Shown in pieces: positions 1 to 5,608 of a stretch of DNA of 5,624 nucleotides (position 1 is the stretch's first letter; each line of letters begins with the position of its first letter). A model generated the notes under the pieces. The model was given only the letters and a program-made list of their open reading frames with translations, had not been told where the DNA came from and did no database searches. The DNA is from an uncultured Alphaproteobacteria bacterium. GTDB lineage: Bacteria > Pseudomonadota > Alphaproteobacteria > Rickettsiales > UBA1997. Where the stretch lies: positions 1 through 5,624 of the forward strand of contig CAILUF010000039.1 in assembly GCA_903837365.1 (NCBI GenBank). Reading direction: 5' to 3'. The position numbers were made by a program, and so were the translations under genes.

Positions 1-35
1 TTAATCGCCAAAATGTTATTATGAATTATTTTTAA

Positions 36-66
36 AAACTATTTGCATTAACAAATTTAGTTTTTT
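36..66 (+). terminator. weak terminator-like hairpin at left edge
   Basis: Bases 36-45 pair with 52-63 around a six-base loop (46-51), with a two-base bulge at 57-58. The 3' arm runs into six T residues (61-66). This is the shape of an intrinsic terminator, but only two of the ten pairs are G-C, so it would be weak. It could end a forward gene lying to the left of the window: frame 1 stops at TGA 22-24. No upstream gene can be confirmed from so few bases. Confidence 0.3.
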
Positions 67-111
67 ATTATTAAAAAAATTGACTAAAAACAATAAATAT
101 CAAAACAAAAA

Positions 112-171
112 ATACCATTTTAATTTGTTATTTGATGATTAATTTTTTCAATTTACAAACTAAAATGGTAT
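112..171. repeat. 17-bp inverted repeat upstream of the first gene
   Basis: The left arm at 112-128 (ATACCATTTTAATTTGT) is the reverse complement of the right arm at 155-171 (ACAAACTAAAATGGTAT) except for one position (123/160). The arms are separated by 26 bases. The right arm covers the TGGTAT that begins an extended -10 element, so a protein binding both arms would sit on the promoter of the 203-574 gene. Read on the minus strand, the hairpin is followed by a T-rich run (complement of 101-111), which looks like a terminator, but no minus-strand gene lies nearby to need one. An operator is the more natural reading; this is inference. Confidence 0.6.
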
Positions 172-174
172 AAC
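145..174 (+). promoter_or_regulatory. probable extended -10 promoter for the 203-574 gene
   Basis: TATAAC at 169-174 matches five of six bases of the sigma-70 -10 consensus. It is preceded by TG at 166-167, the extended -10 signature. A -35-like TTTTCA lies at 145-150 with an 18-bp spacer. Transcription would start near 181, leaving a leader of roughly 20 bases before the ATG at 203. In DNA this AT-rich such boxes occur by chance, so the TG extension and the good position relative to the gene are the main support. Confidence 0.45.
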
Positions 175-202
175 TTCTCTAACAAACTTTTATTTAAATT
201 TT

Positions 203-574
203 ATGATTAAACTTGTCGAACTGATTATCGTTGTAACTCTTTTAATTTTTTCATTTCTTGCTGGTGTAAAATATGCTGACTCCGTTAAAAGTCACGTAAG
301 CTGGTTATTTGAAAATAAAGAGGAAGAAATAGAACTTCCGGATTTATCAAATGAAAATGCTGTTGAAATTACTGCTCCTGCTGAAGGTTCTGCTCCGGCT
401 GAAGGTGATGCTTCAGTTCCTGCTGATCAACAAAAACCAGTTGAAAATCAAGGTGCAAATACTGCAACTGATGCAAATGCTCCTGCTAATCCTGCAGCTC
501 CTGTAGCTCCAGCTTCTAGCGCAAATGCTCCAGCAAATAATCAACCTAAGGTTGAACTTCAGCCAAAAAAATAA
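203..574 (+). CDS. single-pass membrane protein with Ala/Pro-rich tail, function unknown
   Basis: This is a 123-residue protein that I do not recognise as a named family. Residues 4-22 form one uninterrupted hydrophobic segment with few charges (only Glu6), so it is probably a signal anchor in the inner membrane. Next comes a conserved-looking juxtamembrane stretch, GVKYADSVKSHVSWLFE (21-37), an acidic patch EEEIELPDL (40-48), and from about residue 57 a low-complexity tail dominated by Ala, Pro, Asn and Gly with short PAEG and NAPAN reiterations, ending in a basic PKK. There is no lipobox cysteine and no good cleavage site. The tail is likely disordered and may span periplasm, like the Pro/Ala-rich stalks of envelope proteins. 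The start is the first ATG after the promoter, with no clear Shine-Dalgarno sequence. The tail is GC-richer than its surroundings because of its GCN and CCN codons. The gene is convincing as coding; its function is not known. Confidence 0.8.
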   Translation: MIKLVELIIVVTLLIFSFLAGVKYADSVKSHVSWLFENKEEEIELPDLSNENAVEITAPAEGSAPAEGDASVPADQQKPVENQGANTATDANAPANPAAPVAPASSANAPANNQPKVELQPKK

Positions 575-705
575 TAGTCAATTAAGTTTAGCAATTATTA
601 TACACCACGAAATAAACCCATCAATTCTCACCGATAATTATCGAAATCTCCTTAAATCTCTTCATCGCTATTAATTTGTAATTATTTATAAATTAAAAAT
701 ATTTT

Positions 706-981
706 TTGTTGTTTACACCGCAATTAAAACCCATTCATATGCCTTACCTCATAGCATTTACGCTTAAAAATTTATTATTTAAGAATTGCAAATTAAGCTT
801 TATTTTTTTGGTTAAAAACAGCAAAAAAGCTTTAAGCTGTAGATTAATTGAAGCGTCATTTTTTTACTTTTTTTATCTTAAAAATATTTTGCTTAATGGG
901 GTATTTTTAAGTAGAAATATCATTGGTTATTTTTTTAAACTTTTTTGGTTAACAGAAACTTCGAAAAGAAAATTTTTTTTG
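706..981 (+). other. open reading-frame extension upstream of the DUF481 gene
   Basis: The DUF481 frame is free of stops back to TAA 694-696, with possible starts at TTG 706 and ATG 739. It would add 92 residues before the Met at 982. The translation is hydrophobic and basic, rich in Phe, Leu, Lys and Ile, with no clear domain. A signal peptide would not be expected to follow such a long extension. An open run this long is unlikely by chance in DNA this AT-rich, although a strong T bias lowers stop frequency. It could be a real N-terminal extension, a leader coding region, or noncoding DNA. I see no ribosome binding site at 706 or 739. Confidence 0.35.
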
Positions 982-1079
982 ATGATTAAAGCTTTAATCA
1001 TCAGGGTTTTTTTGATAATTAAAACTTTAATCATCAGGGTTTTTTTGATAATTAAAGCTTTAATCATCAGGGTTTTTTT
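981..1079 (+). repeat. three tandem 33-bp repeats with internal palindromes
   Basis: Units lie at 981-1013, 1014-1046 and 1047-1079 and differ at only a few positions. Each begins with a 22-base palindrome: in unit 1 the half-site GATGATTAAAG is followed by its exact reverse complement, and units 2 and 3 carry one or two mismatches. The palindrome is followed by AGGG and seven T. The unit is 11 codons long, so the copies stay in frame and encode (M/I)IK(A/T)LIIRVFL three times. A degenerate fourth copy begins at 1080 (IIKISIFLFFW). Each unit also places AGGG five bases before an in-frame TTG (1012, 1045, 1078). Confidence 0.9.
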
Positions 1080-1869
1080 GATTATCAAAATATCGATATT
1101 TTTATTTTTTTGGCAAATAATTTTTACTCAAAAAACCTTAGCGCAACAAGAAGCGAGATCTTTGCGTGAAGCTGTGATTTCTTCGCAAAGTAAAAAGTTT
1201 TTTCAATCAAATCGAACTCGTCAATATCTATCTCTAGGAGGATCTTATGGTTCTGATTATAATTCAAAATCTTATCAAATTAATTCGCGATATTTTATGC
1301 AAAATGAAAATTTTACCAATGAAATTAACGCTCAGCATCAAGTGGACTATGTTGATACCGGTTCAGGTAAAAATAAAAAATATAAAGTAAAAAAATCGGA
1401 ATTATATGATTTAATGTTATCTTCAAAAGCGAGAATTTTAAAAAGTAATAATTATGCAGTTATTTATCACCGCTCGATTTACGATAAATTTTCAACTTTT
1501 TTTTATGATCAGCGAAGCGCTATGGGAGTAGGTCGTATGTTTTTAAATCAAAAATTCGAAATTGATTTTTCTTTAGCTTATCGTGATGTTAAAATGAAAA
1601 ATTATGAAATAAATTATTTATCATCATTGCGCATAATTCATAAATTTAATAATAAATTATCGCTTATGCAAAGAAGTTATATTTTTTTTGACAATAACTT
1701 GCTTGACCAAGAGCATAAAACTAGCTTGATTTATCGCCTTAACAATCAGTTGTCATTTGAGGTAAGGCATAATTTTGAAAAAAGGCGATATGTTGATGTT
1801 GCAAAAAAAACTGCAGTTAATCAGATTTCGCGCGGAGTTATTATCGGTTTAATTTTTGATTTATATTAA
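982..1869 (+). CDS. DUF481-like outer-membrane beta-barrel protein
   Basis: From ATG 982 the product has 295 residues. Residues 1-36 are the basic, hydrophobic 11-residue repeats. ISIFLFFWQIIF (37-48) forms a signal-peptide core, and cleavage is likely after TQKTLA (residue 54). A short polar linker leads to residues 82-295, a run of alternating polar and hydrophobic strands. YLSLGGSYGSDYNSKSYQ, LSFEVRHNFEKR and a last strand ending GLIFDLY resemble DUF481 (YdiY-type) proteins, whose final aromatic residue is the usual recognition signal for BamA. The function of DUF481 proteins is not well defined. I chose ATG 982 because the first signal-peptide core follows it, but the frame is open to TTG 706. 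TTG 1078, five bases after AGGG, would give an ordinary 22-residue signal peptide. The family call comes from the overall strand pattern, read without alignment. The gene converges on the ankyrin gene. Confidence 0.75.
   Translation: MIKALIIRVFLIIKTLIIRVFLIIKALIIRVFLIIKISIFLFFWQIIFTQKTLAQQEARSLREAVISSQSKKFFQSNRTRQYLSLGGSYGSDYNSKSYQINSRYFMQNENFTNEINAQHQVDYVDTGSGKNKKYKVKKSELYDLMLSSKARILKSNNYAVIYHRSIYDKFSTFFYDQRSAMGVGRMFLNQKFEIDFSLAYRDVKMKNYEINYLSSLRIIHKFNNKLSLMQRSYIFFDNNLLDQEHKTSLIYRLNNQLSFEVRHNFEKRRYVDVAKKTAVNQISRGVIIGLIFDLY
1087..1102. repeat. 16-bp perfect palindrome in the signal-peptide coding region
   Basis: AAAATATCGATATTTT is its own reverse complement. It sits just after the 33-bp repeats, at the place the palindrome would occupy in a fourth unit, and it is also followed by a T-rich run (1103-1111). 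It therefore looks like a diverged fourth copy that has kept a palindrome with a different sequence. Confidence 0.6.
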
Positions 1870-1917
1870 ATTCTTCGTGAAAAAAATAATCTTAAAGCTT
1901 TTTTAGTGAAGGACGTT

Positions 1918-2046
1918 ATGGCAAGAGGATCGGCAGGAATCTTCAACGCGCAAATAGTCATCGAAATTAAAATTTATTTTCAATTGCAAAAGGCAATTAA
2001 AAATCTATCGCGTAAGTTGCGATTCGTTCGCAATGAAACGATTTGA
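1918..2046 (+). CDS. possible 42-residue small protein, unknown
   Basis: ATG 1918 opens a 42-codon frame ending at TGA 2044-2046. The in-frame GTG at 1906 would add four codons. The start is preceded by AAGGA at 1909-1913, four bases away, the best Shine-Dalgarno match in the window. The product begins MARGSAGIFNAQIVIEIKIY and ends in a basic segment rich in Lys, Arg and Asn. It has no recognisable domain or signal peptide. The region is GC-richer than its surroundings, and the 3' half overlaps strong hairpins (1982-2042), so a structured RNA, a palindromic mobile repeat or the remnant of a larger gene are equally possible. It lies 48 bp after the DUF481 stop on the same strand, so it could be read from the same transcript. 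Confidence 0.25.
   Translation: MARGSAGIFNAQIVIEIKIYFQLQKAIKNLSRKLRFVRNETI
1982..2042. other. cluster of stem-loops between convergent genes
   Basis: AATTGC (1982-1987) pairs with GCAATT (1993-1998) over five bases. TTGCGA (2017-2022) pairs with TCGCAA (2028-2033) over TTCGT, and ATCG (2007-2010) with CGAT (2039-2042) can close an outer stem around it. These are among the GC-richest stems in the window. No good T-run follows on either strand, so they are not textbook terminators. They may stop or stabilise the 3' ends of the convergent transcripts, or belong to a small palindromic element. Confidence 0.4.
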
Positions 2047-2055
2047 CTTAAATAT

Positions 2056-2130
2056 AAATTTGCATCAGTAAATTTAATTGAACTGGTTATTTAACTTATT
2101 TCTAAATTTGCGCTAGCAAATTTAATTAAA
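2056..2130. repeat. direct repeat pair AAATTTGC-N6-AAATTTAATT
   Basis: Copies at 2056-2082 and 2104-2130, 48 bp apart, agree at both flanks (AAATTTGC and AAATTTAATT(G/A)AA) and differ mainly in the six central bases. In the second copy the centre restores symmetry: 2103-2111 pairs with 2116-2124 as a 9-bp stem with a four-base loop (GCTA). A related but less exact sequence lies at 39-62, next to the other hairpin of the window. The second copy lies 20 bases beyond the ankyrin stop codon and could act as its terminator stem, although no T-run follows it. Confidence 0.55.
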
Positions 2131-2143
2131 ACCTTAAGAAAAT

Positions 2144-5100
2144 TTAAATATTTTTCCCTAAGGTTCTGGGTGATAGAGGTGTTGCTGGCTGATGCGATAA
2201 AGATGTTAATAGCTGAGGTGACGAAGATATTTCTATTGCACACGAAGTTTCTGCTTCATTATCTTGAGTTCGATTTGCACTTTCTCTCAAAAGCGATTCT
2301 GATGATTTCCCCTTGGCTTGATTTGTTGGTGACAAGGAAGCGGATGTCGAGGATTTTTCTGTTTGCTTGGCAATGCGATTTTCAATTAGATCGATTATTT
2401 TTTGATTTTTAAATTCTATAGCTAAATCCAGAGCAGTTTTTCCATTTTGGTTTTTTAAACTTAAATCAATTTCTGGAGAACTTAATAATTTTTCAGTAGC
2501 GTCATATAATTCATATGCCACGGCAAAATGAAGTGCACTCTCCCCGTATTTATCTGTTGCATTTACATCAATTCTTGAATCTTCAAATATCATCTCAAAA
2601 ATCTTGCCACCCTTTATTATGGCTGTCATGAGTGTATTTGCTTCAGAGTCATCTTGTGAATTTATATTGATGCCTTTATGTTCTAATAATTCTTTAACAA
2701 TTTCAGTATTACCAGCTAGGATCGCCACTTGTAAAGAGGTTTTTTCTTCTGTTTTATTTTGTGAATTCACATCAATTCCCGGGGTATTTAATAATAATTT
2801 AACAAGTTCCAGGTCTTCTAATTCTATTGCTTTATCAAGAGCGCTTTGGCTGAAATCACCTCTCAAATTAATATCAGTATTAAGTTTAGGTGTGTTTAAT
2901 AAAATCTCGATAATTTCATAATTTTTGTACCTTGTTGCAATTAATAAAGGTGTTTCTTTGTAAGTCCCGTGTATATTTACATTAATATTAGGAACTTTTA
3001 ATAGTTCTTTTATAATTTGATTATTGCCAATTATAATCGCTAAGTGAAGAGCGGTATTTTGATCCTTATCTATCAAATTCACATCAATTTCGGGGTTTGT
3101 TAATAAAATTTTAACCAATTCCAAATTGCCTTTTTCTATTGCCATTATAAGGGCAGTTTTTCCATTGATATCTTTTAAATTCACGTCAATTTCAGGGATC
3201 TGCAATAACTCCTCGGCAATTTCATAATGCTCATATTTTATAGCCCTGAGAAGAGAAGTTTGTTGATAATAATCGCCTGAAGCATCATTCACATCGGCTC
3301 CTAATTTTTTAATTATATCAAGTCGACCAGAAATTTTAGCTCTTTGAAATTCTTCTGGATCACTAGTTATCGCATGGAAAGAAAAGTGGGGATATTTTTT
3401 AATATCTATTAGGGATAAATTTACTCTAGTGTCGCTTAAAAGTAATTTAACAATATCCAATTTGTATTGTTGCAATGCAATTGCAAGAGCGGTTTTTCCT
3501 GAATGATCTATTGAATTAACGTCAATTTTATCACTTGCTAATAGCATTTTAACTATCTCAAGATTGCCTTCTGCTACCGCTACTGCAAGAGCGGTTTTTC
3601 CTTCGCTATCTTTAAAATCTATCTCGATTGTAGGAGTTTTAAATAATTTTTCGGCAATTTTAAGATAACCCTTTTTAATTGCTAAGTGAAGGGCATTGTT
3701 GAGCTTAACTCCATGAGCATTTAATAAAATTTGAATATTTTCCAAATAACCTTTCTTTACTGCTAATGTAAGAGCGCTATCCCCATGATTATCTTTTATG
3801 TTTACGTCAATGCCAGGGGTATTTAATAACATTTCAATAGGTTCAGGATCGCGCATTTGTGATACAACGAAAAGTGGAGATCTTCCCGAGGAATCTTGCA
3901 AATTAACATCAATGCCAGGGATCTTTAATAACATTTCAATAGATTCAGGATCAAGTATTTGTGATGCAACTAAAAGTGGAGATCTTCCCAAGGAATCTTG
4001 CAAATTAACATCAATGCCAGGGATCTTTAATAATATTTCAAAAAGTTCACGGTTGCGCATTTGTGACGCAAGTAAAAGTGGAGATCTTCCCAAGGAATCT
4101 TGCAAATTAACATCAATGCCAGGAAGCTTCAACAACTCTTTGGCAATTTCAAATTTACCACTTTCGATAGCCTGATTAAGAGCAGTTTTATTTTCATCAA
4201 TTCCTAATCGCATAAATAAATCAAGCAAACCATCTTGTTTAGCTCGTTGAAATATTCCTGGACTTAAAGTGAGCTCAGAGTAAGAAAATTTTCTTAAAAT
4301 ATTTCTGTCTATTAAAGCAACATTAATGTCATCAATATCCAATAAAATTCTGGCAAGCTCTAAATTATTTTGTTGCAATGCAATTGCAAGAGCGGTTTTT
4401 CCATCATGATTTTGCAAATTAACATCAACACCAGGGGTATTTAATAACATTTCAATAAGTTCGGGATCACCTCTTTTTGATGCAACTAAAAATGGAGAAT
4501 TTCCTGAGTAATCTTGCAAATTAACATCAATGCCAGGGATCTTTAATAATATTTCAAAAAGTTCACGGTTGCGCATTTGTGACGCAAGTAAAAGTGGAGA
4601 ATTTCCTGAGTAATCTTGCAAATTAACATCAATGCCAGGGATCTTTAATAATATTTCAAAAAGTTCACGGTTGCGCATTTGTGACGCAAGTAAAAGTGGA
4701 GATCTTCCCAAGGAATCTTGCGCATTAACATCAACTCCTGATTTTATAAACAAATCAAATAAACCATCTTCCTTAGCTTTTTGAAATGCTTCTGGAGATC
4801 GAGCGATTGCAAGGTAAGAAAAATCTTTCAATGAATCTATTTTGAAATTTAAAAATTTAATTTTTTGAGGATCTTCTGCATCTGGCATTGCAAAAATTGC
4901 CACACTTTTTTCGAGATCAGTAATTTGTCCGGTTGCAATATTTTGTATTGGATTTCTTCTCCTTTCTAGAAATCGTGAATACTTAAAAAATTCCGCTGAA
5001 CTATAAATCGTTAAAGGTCTTGAATTGATCTCGGCAAATTCAAAAATAATAATCGCTTCTTTTAAATTAAGTTCAGATATTTTAGAAAAGGAGAGTGGAC

Positions 5101-5443
5101 AAATCTCATCTTTTTTGCTAAGAAAAATTTGATTAATCAAGCTAATTTTTATTTTTCGAATATGTTCTTGAGTTAGCTCTATTGTTGTATTCAAAGAGCT
5201 TATAGATTTGGTAACTGATTCGAGAAATTTACTAATAAATTTATCTTGTTTTTCATTTAATTCAATATTTTCAATTTCTTCAGAAGCGCTTGTAATAGGT
5301 ATTTTTTTATCAGCATCAAGAGTTAAAAATTTTTCATCTTTAAGTTTAATTTTTGTTTTATCGATAATTTTAAGTTTAAAATCACCAAAGGCTGGAATTT
5401 CAATTTGACCTTCAGTTATTTCCGTTAAATGAGCTCCATGCAT
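2144..5443 (-). CDS. large ankyrin-repeat protein, probable secreted effector
   Basis: The product has 1099 residues. Residues 1-110 have no recognised domain and contain a helical, charged stretch (about 60-110). Residues 112-176 resemble a U-box (CPLS at 115-118, Y147, FL at 158-159, NP at 164-165). From 208 to 1024 there are about 21 ankyrin repeats, mostly of 34 residues rather than 33, ending in (T/I)PGIDVN. They form three blocks (241-376, 416-677, 720-1024), and each block is preceded by a linker matching FS-x7-P-x2-FQ(K/R)AK-x2-G-x-(F/L)D. Residues 1025-1099 are a Ser/Thr/Pro-rich, probably disordered tail ending RTLGKNI. There is no signal peptide or membrane segment. Ankyrin arrays bind proteins; in intracellular bacteria such proteins are often delivered to the host by type IV or type I secretion, which is inference here. 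ATG 5441-5443 is the first start in the frame and has no Shine-Dalgarno sequence. Some repeats are nearly identical in DNA. Confidence 0.92.
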   Translation of the reverse strand: MHGAHLTEITEGQIEIPAFGDFKLKIIDKTKIKLKDEKFLTLDADKKIPITSASEEIENIELNEKQDKFISKFLESVTKSISSLNTTIELTQEHIRKIKISLINQIFLSKKDEICPLSFSKISELNLKEAIIIFEFAEINSRPLTIYSSAEFFKYSRFLERRRNPIQNIATGQITDLEKSVAIFAMPDAEDPQKIKFLNFKIDSLKDFSYLAIARSPEAFQKAKEDGLFDLFIKSGVDVNAQDSLGRSPLLLASQMRNRELFEILLKIPGIDVNLQDYSGNSPLLLASQMRNRELFEILLKIPGIDVNLQDYSGNSPFLVASKRGDPELIEMLLNTPGVDVNLQNHDGKTALAIALQQNNLELARILLDIDDINVALIDRNILRKFSYSELTLSPGIFQRAKQDGLLDLFMRLGIDENKTALNQAIESGKFEIAKELLKLPGIDVNLQDSLGRSPLLLASQMRNRELFEILLKIPGIDVNLQDSLGRSPLLVASQILDPESIEMLLKIPGIDVNLQDSSGRSPLFVVSQMRDPEPIEMLLNTPGIDVNIKDNHGDSALTLAVKKGYLENIQILLNAHGVKLNNALHLAIKKGYLKIAEKLFKTPTIEIDFKDSEGKTALAVAVAEGNLEIVKMLLASDKIDVNSIDHSGKTALAIALQQYKLDIVKLLLSDTRVNLSLIDIKKYPHFSFHAITSDPEEFQRAKISGRLDIIKKLGADVNDASGDYYQQTSLLRAIKYEHYEIAEELLQIPEIDVNLKDINGKTALIMAIEKGNLELVKILLTNPEIDVNLIDKDQNTALHLAIIIGNNQIIKELLKVPNINVNIHGTYKETPLLIATRYKNYEIIEILLNTPKLNTDINLRGDFSQSALDKAIELEDLELVKLLLNTPGIDVNSQNKTEEKTSLQVAILAGNTEIVKELLEHKGININSQDDSEANTLMTAIIKGGKIFEMIFEDSRIDVNATDKYGESALHFAVAYELYDATEKLLSSPEIDLSLKNQNGKTALDLAIEFKNQKIIDLIENRIAKQTEKSSTSASLSPTNQAKGKSSESLLRESANRTQDNEAETSCAIEISSSPQLLTSLSHQPATPLSPRTLGKNI
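3800..4105 (-). repeat. three 102-bp ankyrin-coding units, second array
   Basis: Units at 4004-4105, 3902-4003 and 3800-3901 encode ankyrin repeats 447-480, 481-514 and 515-548, all of the LQDS-(L/S)GRSPL type. The unit at 4004-4105 matches the one at 4622-4723 in the first array at 100 of 102 bases by eye, including silent positions. This points to recent duplication or gene conversion between arrays 618 bp apart. Confidence 0.85.
4418..4723 (-). repeat. three 102-bp ankyrin-coding units, first array
   Basis: Units at 4622-4723, 4520-4621 and 4418-4519 encode ankyrin repeats 241-274, 275-308 and 309-342. The first two share an identical run of about 81 bases (4622-4702 and 4520-4600) and differ only in the part encoding the LQD-turn (DSLGRS against DYSGNS). 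The third is more diverged (KRGDPELIEMLLNTPGVDVN). Such units allow in-frame copy-number change. Confidence 0.85.
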
Positions 5444-5481
5444 AATTAAGTAAATTAAAAATTAGTAAAATATTATGGTTA

Positions 5482-5509
5482 AAGATAAATAAAATTAGGC
5501 TAAATACAA
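5482..5509 (-). promoter_or_regulatory. weak promoter candidate for the ankyrin gene
   Basis: On the minus strand TTGTAT (5504-5509) and TATCTT (5482-5487) are separated by 16 bp and would start transcription about 30 bases before the ATG at 5443. Each box matches its consensus at only about four of six positions. A nearer CATAAT (5472-5477) is another -10 candidate without a good -35. Chance matches are common in such AT-rich DNA. Confidence 0.2.
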
Positions 5510-5576
5510 CTTTATGTAATACAAATTTTTAATAATTAAAATAATTTTCTGATTATTAATAGCGTTTACACAAACC

Positions 5577-5608
5577 TCTTTGCGATAATATTTGGTAGGT
5601 CGCAAAGA
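5577..5608. other. 9-bp stem-loop at the right edge
   Basis: TCTTTGCGA (5577-5585) is followed by its exact reverse complement TCGCAAAGA (5600-5608), with a 14-base loop. The stem is GC-richer than its surroundings, and its TTGCGA/TCGCAA core recurs in the hairpin at 2017-2033. It lies 134 bp upstream of the ankyrin start, so it may be the terminator or operator of a neighbouring gene beyond the window. A weak forward -35-like TTTACA (5565-5570) lies just before it. Nothing else clear is seen in 5444-5624. Confidence 0.45.

Noticed and set aside
1..24. End of a possible upstream forward gene (frame 1: LIAKMLL then TGA)
   Set aside because: Seven codons are too few to show coding, and another frame stops nearby. 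Only the hairpin that follows hints at a gene end.
632..643. 12-bp palindrome CGATAATTATCG between the two forward genes
   Set aside because: Short AT-rich palindromes are expected by chance here. It has no T-run and no clear position relative to a promoter.
2043..2058. TTGACT followed by TATAAA as a promoter
   Set aside because: The boxes are only four bases apart, far from the 16-18 bp needed, and no gene follows on that strand.
2170..2412. Forward 80-codon open frame opposite the end of the ankyrin gene
   Set aside because: It is antisense to the Ser-rich tail coding region, has no ribosome binding site and no recognisable product. The ankyrin frame fully explains this DNA.
2604..2921. 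Forward 105-codon open frame
   Set aside because: It is the antisense shadow of ankyrin repeats, and its translation mirrors the repeat period.
3798..4175. Forward 125-codon open frame with a repeated SMPGIFNNIS pattern
   Set aside because: The repeats arise because the ankyrin units on the other strand are repeated. It is an antisense shadow, not a repeat protein.
3800..4723. Regular repeats suggesting a CRISPR array
   Set aside because: The units are contiguous, 102 bp long, without unique spacers, and translate in one frame to ankyrin repeats.
5208..5408. Forward 66-codon open frame
   Set aside because: It is antisense to the N-terminal ankyrin-gene region, with hydrophobic composition typical of shadows and no start signals.
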